This document shows, one piece after another, positions 34,932-45,267 of a DNA stretch of 64,000 nucleotides (within the stretch, counting starts at the first letter, position 1; every line of letters begins with the position of its first letter). The DNA is from Chloroflexota bacterium. GTDB taxonomy: Bacteria > Chloroflexota > Dehalococcoidia > Lucifugimonadales > UBA2985. Below the pieces are notes generated by a model that was given only the letters and a program-made list of their open reading frames with translations, was not told the DNA's origin and did not search any database. The position numbers and the translations under genes were made by a program. The stretch is from contig JAPPHY010000011.1 in NCBI GenBank assembly GCA_028877205.1, positions 131,656 to 195,655 on the forward strand, read 5' to 3'.

Positions 34932-35477
34932 CTATGCCCTTCTCCCCGCAGCCTTGCCCGGCTTGAGGCGAACTCTCTCGCCGGCGTATCGAATGCCCTT
35001 GCCAGTGTAGGCGTTGGGCTTGCGGACGCGCCTGATGCGCGCCGCCATCTCTCCCACCGCCTGCTTGTCCACTCCGTCCACGTGTATGCGGTTGTTGCCC
35101 TCCACCACCAGCTCAACGCCGGGCAGTGGCGACATCTCCACGGTGTGGCTGTAACCGACCTGCAGCACGATGCCGTCACCGGCCTGCTGCACACGATAGC
35201 CTGCGCCCACCAGCTCCAGCGAGCGTCTGAATCCCTCGCTCACGCCCGTCACCATGTTCGCCAGCAGCGCGCCGGTGAGGCCGTGGAGCGAGCGATGCTC
35301 GCGCTCGTCGGAGGGACGCGTCACTCTCAGCACGTCTCCGTCCCTGAGCACGGAGATGTCCGGGTGGAAGGACCTCGTGAGCGTGCCGCGGCTCCCCGCG
35401 ACCACTACCGTGGCGCCGTCGATGTCCACCTTCACGTCGGATGGTATGGGTATTGGCCTGAGTCCTACTCTAGACAT
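34932..35477 (-). CDS. rplF: 50S ribosomal protein L6
   Basis: This 181-aa L6 has [20 protein letters not shown] at the N-terminus and the conserved [19 protein letters not shown] at the C-terminus. Confidence 0.96.
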   Translation of the reverse strand: MSRVGLRPIPIPSDVKVDIDGATVVVAGSRGTLTRSFHPDISVLRDGDVLRVTRPSDEREHRSLHGLTGALLANMVTGVSEGFRRSLELVGAGYRVQQAGDGIVLQVGYSHTVEMSPLPGVELVVEGNNRIHVDGVDKQAVGEMAARIRRVRKPNAYTGKGIRYAGERVRLKPGKAAGRRA

Positions 35478-35481
35478 ATCA

Positions 35482-35883
35482 CTACCACAGATAGCAGATG
35501 AACTCTCCCCCGATGCCGCGGCGCCGGGCCTCCGAACCGGTCATCACTCCCTGGGACGTGGAGATGATGGAGACGCCCATGCCGCCGTAGATGCGGGGTA
35601 TCTCCTGTGCGCCCACGTACCGGCGAAGCCCCGGCTTGCTCACGCGCCTGAGCCCGGATATGACCGGCACCTTCTTGTTGTCGCGGTACTTCAGGCGCAG
35701 CCGCAGGGTGCGCTGCACGCCGCTTCGCAGGATCTCGAAGTCCTCTATGAAGCCCTCGTCCTTCATGATGCGCGCCAACGCCACCTTAGGGTTGGAGCCG
35801 GGCACAAGCACGGTATCCCGGCGCACCAGGATTGCGTTCCGAATCCTGGTCAGCATGTCCGCTATGGGATCGGTAAGGTTCAT
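35482..35883 (-). CDS. rpsH: 30S ribosomal protein S8
   Basis: This 133-aa S8 has the DPIADMLTRIRNA start and the C-terminal GMGVSIISTSQGVMTGSEAR-like motif followed by GGEFICYLW. It binds the central domain of 16S rRNA. Confidence 0.96.
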   Translation of the reverse strand: MNLTDPIADMLTRIRNAILVRRDTVLVPGSNPKVALARIMKDEGFIEDFEILRSGVQRTLRLRLKYRDNKKVPVISGLRRVSKPGLRRYVGAQEIPRIYGGMGVSIISTSQGVMTGSEARRRGIGGEFICYLW

Positions 35884-35887
35884 GCGA

Positions 35888-36073
35888 CTACCAGCTTGCC
35901 TTTCTGATTCCCGTTATCTCGCCCCGCAGCGCCAGGGTGCGGAAGCATATCCTGCACAGTCCAAAGTGGCGGATGTAGGCCCGCGGCCTGCCGCAGAGGT
36001 TGCAGCGGTTGTGCTGCCTGACCGCGTACTTCTTGGGCTTGCGCCACTTGGCTATCTGGGACGTCTTTGCCAA
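35888..36073 (-). CDS. rpsZ: 30S ribosomal protein S14, zinc type Z
   Basis: This 61-aa short S14 has two CxxC pairs (RCNLCGRP and LCRICFR) for one zinc ion, the form found in Gram-positive bacteria and Chloroflexota. The end [11 protein letters not shown] is characteristic. Confidence 0.96.
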   Translation of the reverse strand: MAKTSQIAKWRKPKKYAVRQHNRCNLCGRPRAYIRHFGLCRICFRTLALRGEITGIRKASW

Positions 36074-36106
36074 CTCAATCCTTCCTTGCGCTGTGTCACG
36101 GCGCGC

Positions 36107-37222
36107 CTAGGCGGCGCCGTCTCCTCCCGGTCCTGTCTGCTCGCGGGTAAATGGCATGCCCATCAGGTCCAGCAGGCGCATGGCCTCCCGGTCCGTGTTG
36201 GCCGTGGTCACGATCGACACCTGCAGGCTCCGTATCCGGTCTATCTGGCCGTAGTCTATCTCCGGGAATATCACCTGCTCGCGGATGCCCAGAGAGTAAT
36301 TTCCGCGCCCGTCGAACGCCCTGCGCGACACGCCGCGGAAGTCTCGTATGCGTGGCAGGGATGCGTTCACGAGCCTGTCCATGAACTCATACATGCGGTT
36401 GCCCCTCAGGGTCACCGCCACTCCTATGGGGTCGCCTTCCCGCAGCTTGAAGCCGGAGATCGACCGCTTGGCGCGGGTGACCACGGGCTTCTGGCCGGTG
36501 ATGAGCGAGAGGTCTCTTGTGACACTCTCCATGGCGCGCGGGTTGGTCTTGGTCTCTCCAAGACCAACGTTTAGCACCACCTTCTCAAGTCTTGGTATCT
36601 GCATCACGTTGCCGTAGCCGAACTCCTGGTGCAGTGTTCCCTTGACGCTTGCGCGGTATCGCTCCAGCAGGCGGGGCAGTCGCTTGGCGGGCGCCTCGGT
36701 CTCCGGCTCAGGGGCCGGCGCTGCCTCTGCCGCGGGCTCCTCCGCGGTCGCAGCCTCCGGGGCAGCCCTGCGCCTCGTGGTGCGCGTTCGTCGCGCCGGC
36801 GCTGGCTCAGCCGCCTCCACTGTCTCAGCAACCGGAGTCTCCGCCGCGGGTGCCTCCGCAGCAGGCGTCTCTGCCGCTGTGCTGGAACGCCGGGCGCGCG
36901 TGCGGCGGGCCGGAGCCGCCTCTGCCGTCTCCGCGGCCGGAGCCTCGGCAGCGGGCGTCTCGGCTGTCTCGGTTGCGCGAGGACGCCGGGCGCGCGTTCG
37001 ACGCGCCGGCGCGGGCGAAGGCTCCTCGGAAGCCGGAGCCTCGGCCTGTGCCGATTCGGCGGCCGGGGTCTCAGCGGCCCTAGTGCGCCTGGCTCGCGGC
37101 CTGCGGGCCGGCGCCTCCGGGGTCGGCTCGGCCGCGGACGCGGCGGCGTCTTCCGTCGTCGCCTCCGTGGCTTCCGGCGCCTTTTCGTCCTCTAGTCTAT
37201 CACTTCCCCGCATGCGTTGCAC
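36107..37222 (-). CDS. rplE: 50S ribosomal protein L5 with a ~180-residue N-terminal extension
   Basis: Residues from about 180 to 371 are complete L5 ([57 protein letters not shown]). Before it lies a low-complexity region in which Ala/Glu/Pro/Thr stretches ([11 protein letters not shown]) alternate with about five basic [12 protein letters not shown] blocks. Normal L5 has no such part. The start is inside rplX: GTG 37222 or ATG 37213. No start codon with a ribosome binding site is visible close to the L5 core, and the frame is open across the whole stretch, so the extension is probably translated. An unnoticed internal start cannot be excluded. Confidence 0.88.
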   Translation of the reverse strand: MQRMRGSDRLEDEKAPEATEATTEDAAASAAEPTPEAPARRPRARRTRAAETPAAESAQAEAPASEEPSPAPARRTRARRPRATETAETPAAEAPAAETAEAAPARRTRARRSSTAAETPAAEAPAAETPVAETVEAAEPAPARRTRTTRRRAAPEAATAEEPAAEAAPAPEPETEAPAKRLPRLLERYRASVKGTLHQEFGYGNVMQIPRLEKVVLNVGLGETKTNPRAMESVTRDLSLITGQKPVVTRAKRSISGFKLREGDPIGVAVTLRGNRMYEFMDRLVNASLPRIRDFRGVSRRAFDGRGNYSLGIREQVIFPEIDYGQIDRIRSLQVSIVTTANTDREAMRLLDLMGMPFTREQTGPGGDGAA

Positions 37223-37506
37223 ACCCTGACCTTCCTGTTGTCCTCAACGAACCTGTGGCCCACCCTGACTGCGCGATCGCAGTGCGTGCACACCAGCATC
37301 ACCTTGGAGGACTTGAACGGCGCCTCCTGCTGGACTATGCCGGCCTGCCGCACGTTGGGGCGTGGCCTAATGTGTCGCTTTATCATGTTGGCGCCTTCCA
37401 CAACCACCATGTCCTGCTTGGGGAAAATGTTCTGCACCTTCCCTCGCTTTCCCTTGTCCTTGCCAACGATGATCTGCACCGTGTCCTCGCGCCGCAGCTT
37501 CATCAC
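37192..37506 (-). CDS. rplX: 50S ribosomal protein L24
   Basis: This 104-aa L24 has the KOW motif ([17 protein letters not shown]), [16 protein letters not shown], and a C-terminal CTHC/CNAC pair of CxxC that suggests a zinc site. It overlaps rplN by ATGA, and its last codons contain the start of rplE. Confidence 0.95.
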   Translation of the reverse strand: MMKLRREDTVQIIVGKDKGKRGKVQNIFPKQDMVVVEGANMIKRHIRPRPNVRQAGIVQQEAPFKSSKVMLVCTHCDRAVRVGHRFVEDNRKVRVCNACGEVID

Positions 37507-37871
37507 AGCACCTCCGGCGCCAGGGATACGATGCGCATGAAAGCCTTGTCCCTCAGCTCACGGGCCACCGGGCCGAATATGCGAGTGCCGCGGGGGTTCA
37601 TGCTCTCCGTGAGCACCACCGCCGCGTTCTCGTCGAAGCGTATGTAGGAGCCGTCCGGGCGCCTGTGGGGAGCGGCCGTGCGAACAACGACGGCCCGGAC
37701 CACCTCGCCCTTCTTGACGGCGGCGGCCGGCACCGCTTCCTTGACCGACGCCACGATCACGTCGCCGACGCGTGCGTACCGCCTGCGCGTGCCGCCGGGC
37801 ACGTTGATGCACATGACCACCTTGGCCCCCGAGTTATCGGCCACTGTCAGGCGGGAAAACACCTGTATCAC
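37503..37871 (-). CDS. rplN: 50S ribosomal protein L14
   Basis: This 122-aa L14 has [38 protein letters not shown] and [20 protein letters not shown]. It overlaps rpsQ and rplX by four bases each. Confidence 0.97.
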   Translation of the reverse strand: MIQVFSRLTVADNSGAKVVMCINVPGGTRRRYARVGDVIVASVKEAVPAAAVKKGEVVRAVVVRTAAPHRRPDGSYIRFDENAAVVLTESMNPRGTRIFGPVARELRDKAFMRIVSLAPEVL

Positions 37872-38299
37872 GGCCGTTCCTCCTCTTCAGCTTCGCTCAT
37901 TGGCTCCTCATCGTCCGCTTCCGGCTCGTCCTCCAGCACGGCCCCCTCGTCCACAGTAGCCTCGGCGGCCAATTCTGCCTCGGTGCTTCCGTCGTCCTCG
38001 TCGGACTCCAGCTGTGGCATGTCCTCCACCTTCACGCCGGCAGCGGCGTCTCCGGCGGTGAGGACGCTTGTGACCCTCCACCGCTTGGTGCGCGATAGCG
38101 GCCGCGTCTCCATGATATTCACCACGTCACCGATACTGCACCTGTTGTCCTCGTCGTGCGCGTGGAACTTGGTGACGCGCTTGACGGACTTGCCGTATAG
38201 CGGATGCCTCTGCCTCCACTCCACGGCGACGACAACAGTCTTGTCCATCTTGTCGCTCACCACCCGGCCGACCCGGATCTTCCTCCGTCCTCTCACCAT
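37868..38299 (-). CDS. rpsQ: 30S ribosomal protein S17 with an acidic C-terminal tail
   Basis: Residues 1-82 are normal S17 ([41 protein letters not shown]). About 60 further residues follow that are dominated by Glu, Asp and Ala (for example [17 protein letters not shown]). S17 elsewhere ends at 80-90 residues. The ATGA overlap with rplN fixes the end of the frame, so the tail is part of the gene. Confidence 0.93.
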   Translation of the reverse strand: MVRGRRKIRVGRVVSDKMDKTVVVAVEWRQRHPLYGKSVKRVTKFHAHDEDNRCSIGDVVNIMETRPLSRTKRWRVTSVLTAGDAAAGVKVEDMPQLESDEDDGSTEAELAAEATVDEGAVLEDEPEADDEEPMSEAEEEERP

Positions 38300-38300
38300 C

Positions 38301-38498
38301 TCACTTCTCCCTGATTCCGCGCTGTCGCATCACGGTCTTCAGCTGCGCGATGGTCTTGCGAGCATTTCGCAGCTCCTGGGGGTTGTTGAGCTGGCGCGTG
38401 CTCAGGCGGAACCGGACGTTCATCATCTCTCTGTATGCGCCGTCCAGCTCCGTGTACAGCTGGTCGTCCGTGAGTGTCCGTATCGCCGCGATGTCCAT
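38301..38498 (-). CDS. rpmC: 50S ribosomal protein L29
   Basis: This 65-aa helical-hairpin protein near the exit tunnel has [20 protein letters not shown] and [20 protein letters not shown]. It overlaps rplP by one base (TGATG). Confidence 0.95.
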   Translation of the reverse strand: MDIAAIRTLTDDQLYTELDGAYREMMNVRFRLSTRQLNNPQELRNARKTIAQLKTVMRQRGIREK

Positions 38499-38938
38499 CA
38501 GTTTGCGTCCTGCTCATCGGCCTGCTGGCCGTCGCCTCTCACTATCATTGCTGTGCTGACGGGCAGCTTCTGCGAGGCCAGCCTGAGGGCCTCCTGCGCC
38601 ATCTCCTGCCGGATGCCGGCCACCTCGAAAAGGACGCGGCCGGGCCGTACAACCGCCACCCAGCGGTCCACGCTGCCCTTCCCGCTGCCCATGCGCGTCT
38701 CCGCCGGCTTGGACGTGACGGGCTTGTCCGGGAAGACGCGGATCCACACCTGCCCGCCCCTGCGGAAGTGGCGCGTGATCGCGCGCCGAGCCGCCTCGAT
38801 CTGGCGGGCCGTCACCCACGCCGCCGAGGTGGCCTTGAGACCGAAGTCCCCAAAGGCCACTTCGTTGCCCGTCTGGGCCGTGCCTGTGCGGCGGCCTCTA
38901 TGTACCTTCCGGAACTTGGTTCTCTTCGGCTGCAGCAT
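38498..38938 (-). CDS. rplP: 50S ribosomal protein L16
   Basis: This 146-aa L16 has [38 protein letters not shown] and the [19 protein letters not shown] segment. Its first 41 bases overlap the end of rpsC in another frame. Both proteins therefore share coding DNA there. A short Gln/Asp-rich tail ends the protein. Confidence 0.95.
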   Translation of the reverse strand: MLQPKRTKFRKVHRGRRTGTAQTGNEVAFGDFGLKATSAAWVTARQIEAARRAITRHFRRGGQVWIRVFPDKPVTSKPAETRMGSGKGSVDRWVAVVRPGRVLFEVAGIRQEMAQEALRLASQKLPVSTAMIVRGDGQQADEQDAN

Positions 38939-39653
38939 CCTGTGTCTCCTCCTGGCCTCCCACGGTGACCTCTATCAGCCTCATCTCCTCCGCATCCGCC
39001 TCCGGCTCCACCTCCTTGGGCTCCGGCAAGACGTCTCCCAGGTAGACCCACACCTTCACTCCAATGCGCCCCATGGTGGTGCGCGCTTCCGCCAGGCCGT
39101 AGTCTATGTTGGCCCTAAGCGTGTGCAGGGGCACTCGGCCCTGCATAACCTTCTCCCTGCGTGCGATTTCAACGCCTCCCAACCGGCCGCTGCATATCAC
39201 CTTGATGCCAAGCGCTCCGGCCTGCATGGCGCGGGTGACCGACTGGTGCATCGCCCGGCGGAAGGCCACGCGGCGCCCCAGCTGCTCGGCGATACTCATC
39301 GCGACCAGCTGGGCGTCCAGCTCCGGCTGACGCACCTCCTGCACGTTCAGCCGCGCCCTCTTGTTCGAAAGCTCCTCCACGGCGCGGCGCACACCCTCGA
39401 CCCTCTGTCCACCGCGGCCGATTACAATGCCGGGCCTCGCCGAGTAAATGGTGACCACCAGCTCCTGGGGGCCTCTCTCCAGCTCCACCCTGGAAATGCC
39501 CGCCTCCGGCAGACGGGTCATAATGGCATTGCGAATGCGCAGGTCCTCCTGAAGCAGGTCGCGGTATTGCGTGGGCCTGGCCGCATACCACTTGGCCTGC
39601 CAGTCCTTGATCACTCCAAGGCGGAATCCGACCGGGTGAGTCTTCTGACCCAT
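38898..39653 (-). CDS. rpsC: 30S ribosomal protein S3 with acidic tail
   Basis: This 251-aa S3 has [19 protein letters not shown], the KH-domain GXXG motif in [10 protein letters not shown], and [20 protein letters not shown]. After the usual end (about residue 212) an acidic tail of about 38 residues follows ([11 protein letters not shown] ... EENQVPEGT). Its last 13 codons overlap the conserved start of rplP. Confidence 0.95.
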   Translation of the reverse strand: MGQKTHPVGFRLGVIKDWQAKWYAARPTQYRDLLQEDLRIRNAIMTRLPEAGISRVELERGPQELVVTIYSARPGIVIGRGGQRVEGVRRAVEELSNKRARLNVQEVRQPELDAQLVAMSIAEQLGRRVAFRRAMHQSVTRAMQAGALGIKVICSGRLGGVEIARREKVMQGRVPLHTLRANIDYGLAEARTTMGRIGVKVWVYLGDVLPEPKEVEPEADAEEMRLIEVTVGGQEETQDAAAEENQVPEGT

Positions 39654-39991
39654 CAGGCCACCTCCTCGTCTACCACAACGGTTACGTGGCTGGTGCGCTT
39701 GAGGATGCGGCTGGCCCTGCCCCTGGACCTTGCGCGGAACCGGCGCAGGGTGACGCCGGGGTCGGCATGGATGGCCACTATCCTGAGATCGCCCTGCGAC
39801 ATGTAGTTGTTGTTCTCGGCGTTGTTGGCGGCGGACTTCACCACCTTGGCAACCTCTCTGGCCGCCGGCGTGGGCAGGACGCCCAGCACCTCCAGGGCGC
39901 GATCAACCTTCTCCCCTCGCACGGTGCTCAGCACTCTGCGTATCTTCTTGGGGGAGACGGTGATGTTCTTTGCCACGGCTCTGACCGCCAT
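39653..39991 (-). CDS. rplV: 50S ribosomal protein L22
   Basis: This 112-aa L22 has AVAKNITVSPKKIRRVLSTV, SAANNAENNNYMSQGDLRIV and the exit-tunnel hairpin LRRFRARSRGRASRILKRTSH. It shares one base with rpsC (TGATG). Confidence 0.96.
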   Translation of the reverse strand: MAVRAVAKNITVSPKKIRRVLSTVRGEKVDRALEVLGVLPTPAAREVAKVVKSAANNAENNNYMSQGDLRIVAIHADPGVTLRRFRARSRGRASRILKRTSHVTVVVDEEVA

Positions 39992-40000
39992 TGCTCGCCC

Positions 40001-40288
40001 CTACCTTCTCACCTGTGTTGTGCGCTCGGACTTGGAGGAATGGCCCCTGAAGGTTCGCGTGGGCGCGAACTCGCCCAGCCGGTGGCCCACCATGTTCTCA
40101 GTGACGAAGATGGGGATGTGCCTGCGCCCGTCGTGAACGGCAATGGTCATGCCAACCATATCCGGCATGATCATCGACGCCCTCGACCACGTCCTGATGA
40201 TGGCTTTGACCCCGCTCCTCTGCAGGGCCTCCACCTTCTTCATCAGCTTCGGGTGCACGTACGGCCCCTTCTTGATCGATCTGGACAT
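40001..40288 (-). CDS. rpsS: 30S ribosomal protein S19
   Basis: This 95-aa S19 has [26 protein letters not shown]-like [11 protein letters not shown], and [18 protein letters not shown]. Confidence 0.97.
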   Translation of the reverse strand: MSRSIKKGPYVHPKLMKKVEALQRSGVKAIIRTWSRASMIMPDMVGMTIAVHDGRRHIPIFVTENMVGHRLGEFAPTRTFRGHSSKSERTTQVRR

Positions 40289-40297
40289 GCCTTGCTC

Positions 40298-41122
40298 CTA
40301 CCTCCTGCGCCTCACTATCATGCTGCTGTCTTTGCTGCGCCGTCGAGTCCGGCGTCCAAGGGCCGGCTTGCCCCACGGCGTCTTTGGCCCCGGCATGCCT
40401 ATGCCGGACCGACCCTCCCCGCCGCCGTGCGGGTGGTCGCTTGGGTTCATGGCGGCGCCGCGAACCTGGGGCCGGCGCCCGATGTGGCGGTTGCGGCCTG
40501 CCTTGCCAAGCTTGGTGTTCTTGTGGTCAACGTTGCCCACCTGGCCCAGCGTGGCCATGCACTCAGGGTTCAGCCGGCGAACCTCGCCGGATGGCATCCG
40601 AAGCAGCACGTGGCTCTCCTCTCGTGCGAGAACCTGCGCCGACGTGCCGGCTCCCCTCACCATCTTCCCACCACCTCCGGGGCGCATCTCCACGTTGTGG
40701 ACGGTGCTGCCGGACGGGATGAGGCGAAGCGGCAGGGCATTGCCTACGCTGATGGCCGAGTTGGGACCGGCCTGAATGGTGGCCCCGACGCGCAGGCCGT
40801 TGGGCGCCAGGCTGTACCGCTTGTCGCCGTCCGCGTAGAACACGAGGGCGATGCGGGCCGAGCGGTTGGGGTCGTACTCGATTGCGACCACGCGCCCCGG
40901 TACGCCTACCTTGTCGCGCTTGAAGTCGATGACGCGCAGCCTCCGCTTGGAGCCTCCGCCCCGGTGACGCACCGTCAGCCGGCCCTGGCTGTTCCGGCCG
41001 CCCTTCTTGCGGAGGGGCAGCAACAGCGAGCGCTCAGGCTTCTTCTTGGTAATCTCCTCAAAAGACGGCAGCACGACGCCGCGCCGGCCGGGTGAGGTTG
41101 GCTTTACGTTCTTCAGCGGCAC
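40298..41122 (-). CDS. rplB: 50S ribosomal protein L2
   Basis: This 274-aa L2 of the peptidyl-transferase region has [38 protein letters not shown], and the conserved [10 protein letters not shown] loop near the end with the catalytic-site His. Confidence 0.97.
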   Translation of the reverse strand: MPLKNVKPTSPGRRGVVLPSFEEITKKKPERSLLLPLRKKGGRNSQGRLTVRHRGGGSKRRLRVIDFKRDKVGVPGRVVAIEYDPNRSARIALVFYADGDKRYSLAPNGLRVGATIQAGPNSAISVGNALPLRLIPSGSTVHNVEMRPGGGGKMVRGAGTSAQVLAREESHVLLRMPSGEVRRLNPECMATLGQVGNVDHKNTKLGKAGRNRHIGRRPQVRGAAMNPSDHPHGGGEGRSGIGMPGPKTPWGKPALGRRTRRRSKDSSMIVRRRR

Positions 41123-41416
41123 TTATGCACCCTCGAAAATCTGTATCTTGTCGCCGGCCTTCAGGCTGACCACAGCCTTCTTCCACGAAGGCCGCCGGGT
41201 CATCCTTCTACCGAACCGCTTCCTCTTGCCCTTGACCACGATTACGTTGACGTCCGTCACGTTTACGCTGAACGACCGCTCGACGGCGGACTTGACCTGC
41301 GCCTTGTTGGCGCGGGGGTCTACCTCGAATGCGTACTTGTTCTGTCCGTCCTGGAAGATGGTGCTCTTTTCCGTGATGAGCGGCCTGCGGAGGACCTGGA
41401 AAACGTGCAGCGTCAT
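41123..41416 (-). CDS. rplW: 50S ribosomal protein L23
   Basis: This 97-aa L23 has HVFQVLRRPLITEKSTIF, YAFEVDPRANKAQVKSAVE and a GKRKRFGRR segment. The start is ATG 41416, which follows GGAGGAG within the rplD end. The open frame extends to 41533, but that part is a shadow of rplD. L23 forms part of the trigger-factor and SRP docking site. Confidence 0.95.
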   Translation of the reverse strand: MTLHVFQVLRRPLITEKSTIFQDGQNKYAFEVDPRANKAQVKSAVERSFSVNVTDVNVIVVKGKRKRFGRRMTRRPSWKKAVVSLKAGDKIQIFEGA

Positions 41417-41420
41417 GGCC

Positions 41421-42200
41421 TCACTCCTCCCGCTCCTCTGCCGCATCCTCGCCCGATGTCTCCTCAGCCTCCTCCGCGTCCGGCGCCTCTTCTTCCACGC
41501 CGGCCATATCCGTCGCCTCGTCGGCAGCTTCATCCACCGCCGGTTCCGTCTCGGCCTCGATCACAACAGCAGGCATGTCAAGCGCCCACAGCGACTCCGC
41601 TCGTCGAACCGCTTCCTCCGTCATCACCACGCGGTCGTGCTGGAGCAGGTCCAGCGCGTTGAGCTGTTGCGCCGGAAGGGTCTTCACCCGCTCCAGGTTC
41701 TTCGCCGAGAGCATGACGTCTCGCTGGGGAGCAGAGGTCACTATCAGCGCTGGCGAGGTCACGCCCAAGCTGGACAGCAGCTTCACCATCTCCCTGGTCT
41801 TGGCCTGCGACAGCTGTATGTCCTTCACCACCAGCAGCTTCTCGTCGCGAGCCTTCTGCGAGAGGATGCAGCGGATGGCCCCGCGATTCATCTTCTTGGG
41901 AATGCGCTGCGTGTAGTCCCGCGGCTGCGGCCCGAACACGATGCCGCCGCCGCGCCACTGGGGCGAGCGCGTGCTGCCCTGTCGCGCGCGGCCCGTATGC
42001 TTCTGTCGCCAGGGCTTTGCGCCGCCGCCGGAGACCATGCCGCGGGTCTTGGTGGCGGACGTGCCCTGCCGGGCGTTGGCCATGTGGGACACGGCCACCT
42101 GGTGGACCAGCGCCTGGTTCATGGGCACGCCGAACAGCCCATCGCTGACCTCAATCGGGTCGATGGACTTGCCGGTTGTGTCGAGCATCGGCAGCCGCAT
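41421..42200 (-). CDS. rplD: 50S ribosomal protein L4 with acidic tail
   Basis: This 259-aa L4 has VSHMANARQGTSATKTRGMVSG, KPWRQKHTGRARQGSTRSPQW and GGIVFGPQPRDYTQRIPKKM. The final 40 or so residues (from about 216) are almost all Glu, Asp, Ala and Thr, beyond the usual L4 end. L4 also lines the exit tunnel, and in E. coli it represses the S10 operon. Whether it does so here is unknown. Confidence 0.95.
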   Translation of the reverse strand: MRLPMLDTTGKSIDPIEVSDGLFGVPMNQALVHQVAVSHMANARQGTSATKTRGMVSGGGAKPWRQKHTGRARQGSTRSPQWRGGGIVFGPQPRDYTQRIPKKMNRGAIRCILSQKARDEKLLVVKDIQLSQAKTREMVKLLSSLGVTSPALIVTSAPQRDVMLSAKNLERVKTLPAQQLNALDLLQHDRVVMTEEAVRRAESLWALDMPAVVIEAETEPAVDEAADEATDMAGVEEEAPDAEEAEETSGEDAAEEREE

Positions 42201-42202
42201 GA

Positions 42203-42823
42203 CTAGGACTTCCTCCTGGACTCCCGTATCATCACCATGCCGTTCCGGGCTCCCGGGACAGAGCCTTTCACCATAACGAGGTTGCGCTCCGCGTCCACGT
42301 GCACAACCTTCAGGTTCATCGCAGTGGTCTTCCGGTCTCCCATGTGGCCCGCCATCTTGGTGCCTTTCCAGACCCTGCCGGGCGATGTGCCCGCGCCCAC
42401 CGAGCCGGGCGCCCTGCCGCGGTCGGACTGGCCGTGCGTCTTGGGGCCGCCGCCGAAGTTGTGGCGCTTCATGCCGCCGGCAAATCCCTTGCCCTTGGAC
42501 ACGCCCTCAACGTCTACAATGTCGCCGGGCTGGAAGATGGTCACGTCAATTCTCTGGCCCACCTGTGCATCACCCAGCTCGTCCATCCTGAGCTCTCGTA
42601 GGTGGCGCATGGGAGCGACGCGCCTCACGTGGCCCGCCTCGGGTTCGTTGAGCTTGCGCGCCTCCTCGTAGCCTATCTGAATGGCCTGGTAGCCGTTGCG
42701 CTGCCTGGTCTTCACCTGCGTCACCAAGCAGGGGCCGGCCTCCAGCACACTGACGGCCTCCACCACGCCGTCTTCCATGAAGAGGCGGGTCATGCCCTGC
42801 TTTCGTCCCAGTATGCCTTTCAT
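42203..42823 (-). CDS. rplC: 50S ribosomal protein L3
   Basis: This 206-aa L3 has MKGILGRKQGMTRLF, GKGFAGGMKRHNFGGGPKTHGQS and the GRVWKGTKMAGHMGDRK segment. I use ATG 42823 because it matches the family start. The longer frame to 42922 covers the spacer and the end of rpsJ. Confidence 0.95.
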   Translation of the reverse strand: MKGILGRKQGMTRLFMEDGVVEAVSVLEAGPCLVTQVKTRQRNGYQAIQIGYEEARKLNEPEAGHVRRVAPMRHLRELRMDELGDAQVGQRIDVTIFQPGDIVDVEGVSKGKGFAGGMKRHNFGGGPKTHGQSDRGRAPGSVGAGTSPGRVWKGTKMAGHMGDRKTTAMNLKVVHVDAERNLVMVKGSVPGARNGMVMIRESRRKS

Positions 42824-42842
42824 TGGTCTTCCGCCGATGCCT

Positions 42843-43151
42843 CTAAGTCTTGATGGCGATGTCGACACCCGCAGGCACGCTGAGCCGCGTGAGGGCGTCG
42901 ATCGTCTTGGGGCTGGGATCAAGTATGTCGATGAGTCGCTTGTGAGACCGCAGCTCGAAGTGCTCCCTCGAGTCCTTGTCGATGTGGGGCGAGCGAATCA
43001 CGCAGAAGCGCTTGATGGACGTGGGCATGGGCACCGGGCCGGCCACGCCCGCGCCGGTTCGCTCCGCCGCCTCCACGATCTGGGCCGCGGACACGTCCAG
43101 CACCTTGTGGTCGAACGCCCTGAGCACTATGCGTATCTTCTGCTGCGGCAC
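42843..43151 (-). CDS. rpsJ: 30S ribosomal protein S10
   Basis: This 102-aa S10 has [39 protein letters not shown] and the [18 protein letters not shown] segment. It starts 10 bp after fusA; no tuf gene lies between, unlike the common str operon. Confidence 0.97.
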   Translation of the reverse strand: MPQQKIRIVLRAFDHKVLDVSAAQIVEAAERTGAGVAGPVPMPTSIKRFCVIRSPHIDKDSREHFELRSHKRLIDILDPSPKTIDALTRLSVPAGVDIAIKT

Positions 43152-43161
43152 GTCTTCCCCC

Positions 43162-45210
43162 TTACACCCTCACGAGGTCCTGGGCCACGCCCTGCGGCAC
43201 CTCGTCATAGTGGTCGAACTCCATAGACTGGCTGGCCCGCCCCTGCGTAAGGGAGCGAAGCGTGGTTATGTATCCGAATGTCTCCGCGAGAGGCACATAG
43301 GCCCGCACTATCTGCACGCTCTCTTGCCCCTCTATGCTGCGAATGCGCGAGCGGCGTCCGCCCAGGTCGCTGAGCACCTCGCCAAGGAACTCGCCCGGCG
43401 TCACAACTTCGATCTCCATGACGGGCTCCAGGAGCACGGCGGACGCCCGCCTCACCCCTTCCTTCACGGCAAGTGAGCCGGCCATCTTGAACGCCATCTC
43501 GGAGGAGTCGACCGGGTGGAAGCTGCCGTCCACCAGCGTGACCTTCACGTCCACGATCGGGTATCCGGCCATCACGCCGGTCTCCAGCGCCTCCCGCGCG
43601 CCCTTCTCGACCGCGGGGATGAATTCGCGGGGGATGGCAGCGCCCACGATGCGATTCTCAAACTGAACGCCCTGGTTCCGCTCCAGCGGCTCGATCTCCA
43701 GCCACACGTGGCCGTACTGGCCGTGACCGCCGGTCTGGCGCACAAACCTGCCCTCCGCGCGGGCCGGACGGGTGATCGCCTCGCGATATGAGACACGCGG
43801 CCGCCCTATGTTGGCCGCCACCTGGAACTCCCGCCTCAGGCGCTCCACGAGCACCTCCAGGTGAAGCTCGCCCATGCCGGCCATGATGGTCTGGCCCGTC
43901 TCGTCGTCCACGCTCGTGCGGAAGGTGGGATCCTCCTCGGACAGCTTGATGAGGGAGTCGATCAGCTTGTCCTGGTCCATCCTGGACCTCGGCTCGATGG
44001 CCACGGATACCACCGGGTCCGGGAAGCGTATCGATTCAAGAACTACGGGCGACCCCTCCGTACAGATGGTGTCGCCCGTGAAAGTGTTCTTCAGTCCCAC
44101 CGCGGCTGCAATGTTGCCCGCAGATACCACCTCCGTCTCCTCCCTGCGGTTGGCATGCATGCTGAGCACACGGCCCAGTCGCTCGCGCATGCCCTTGGTG
44201 GAGTTGTAGACGGAGGCGCCGGACTTGGCCTGGCCGGAGTAGACCCGCAGGTAGACCAGACGGCCAACGTGGGGGTCGGTCATCACCTTGAAGGCAAGAG
44301 CGGAGAACGGAGCGTCCTCGTCGGGCTCAACGAGAACTTCTTCGCCGCTCCCGGGACGCGTGCCGCTCATGGCCGACACGTCCAGCGGCGAGGGCAGGTA
44401 GTAGCATATGGCGTCCATCAGCAACTGGATGCCCTTGTTTCGCAGGGCGCTGCCGCACAGCACGGGAACAAGAGCATTGCTGATGGTGGCCCTCCGGAGG
44501 GCGGCCCGTATCTCCTCCGTGGTGATGGGCTCCTCCTCAAGGTACTTGGTCATGAGAATGTCGTCGGTCTCCGCAACCTTCTCCACCAGCCGGTCGCGGT
44601 AGTTGCGCACCTCTTCCAGCATTTCCTGGGGCACCGGCGACTCCTGGGGCACGTAGTTCCCGTTTTCCCCAAACATGAAGGCCGTCTCCTCCAGAAGGTC
44701 TACCACTCCCCGGAAAGCGTCCTCCTCACCCACGGGGAGCTGGACAGGCACGGGGTTGGTCTTGAATCGATGCGCGATCATGTCCACGGTGCGATGGAAG
44801 CCGGCGCCCACCCTGTCCATCTTGTTGATGAAGCAGATGCGCGGCACGCGGTAGCGGTCGGCCTGGCGCCACACCGTCTCGGACTGCGGCTGAACGCCTG
44901 CCACCGCGTCGAATACCACAACGCCGCCGTCCAGGACGCGCAGGCTGCGCTCCACCTCCGCGGTGAAGTCCACGTGGCCAGGCGTGTCGATGATGTTGAT
45001 GCGGTGGTCACGCCACTCGCAGGTCGTGGCCGCGGCGGTGATGGTGATGCCTCGCTCTCGCTCCTGGGACATCCAGTCCATGACGGTGGTGCCCTGGTCA
45101 ACGTCGCCCATCTTGTACGTGCGGCCGGAGAAGAAGAGCACCCTCTCAGTGACGGTGGTCTTCCCGGCGTCTATATGAGCAATAAAGCCTATATTCCGTA
45201 TTCGATCCAC
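43162..45210 (-). CDS. fusA: elongation factor G
   Basis: This translational GTPase drives translocation. It has the P-loop AHIDAGKTT, the switch region RGITI, the G3 motif DTPGHVD and the G4 motif NKMD. Domains II to V follow in normal order, with total length 682 aa. I prefer GTG 45210, which has GGAGAG seven nt upstream, over the in-frame TTG at 45225. Confidence 0.96.
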   Translation of the reverse strand: MDRIRNIGFIAHIDAGKTTVTERVLFFSGRTYKMGDVDQGTTVMDWMSQERERGITITAAATTCEWRDHRINIIDTPGHVDFTAEVERSLRVLDGGVVVFDAVAGVQPQSETVWRQADRYRVPRICFINKMDRVGAGFHRTVDMIAHRFKTNPVPVQLPVGEEDAFRGVVDLLEETAFMFGENGNYVPQESPVPQEMLEEVRNYRDRLVEKVAETDDILMTKYLEEEPITTEEIRAALRRATISNALVPVLCGSALRNKGIQLLMDAICYYLPSPLDVSAMSGTRPGSGEEVLVEPDEDAPFSALAFKVMTDPHVGRLVYLRVYSGQAKSGASVYNSTKGMRERLGRVLSMHANRREETEVVSAGNIAAAVGLKNTFTGDTICTEGSPVVLESIRFPDPVVSVAIEPRSRMDQDKLIDSLIKLSEEDPTFRTSVDDETGQTIMAGMGELHLEVLVERLRREFQVAANIGRPRVSYREAITRPARAEGRFVRQTGGHGQYGHVWLEIEPLERNQGVQFENRIVGAAIPREFIPAVEKGAREALETGVMAGYPIVDVKVTLVDGSFHPVDSSEMAFKMAGSLAVKEGVRRASAVLLEPVMEIEVVTPGEFLGEVLSDLGGRRSRIRSIEGQESVQIVRAYVPLAETFGYITTLRSLTQGRASQSMEFDHYDEVPQGVAQDLVRV

Positions 45211-45267
45211 GGGAAATCTCTCCAACCCGGAGCGGCAGGCCCGGCTAGTGGCCGACGAGGACGGGCC

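Noticed and set aside
34562..35194. Upstream extension of the S5 frame
   Set aside because: It covers rplR and part of rplF in another frame. The S5 family start at 34561 with the TGATG junction is clear.
37665..39806. 700-codon plus-strand frame across rplN-rplV
   Set aside because: Seven ribosomal protein genes on the other strand explain this DNA. The frame shows no recognisable domain.
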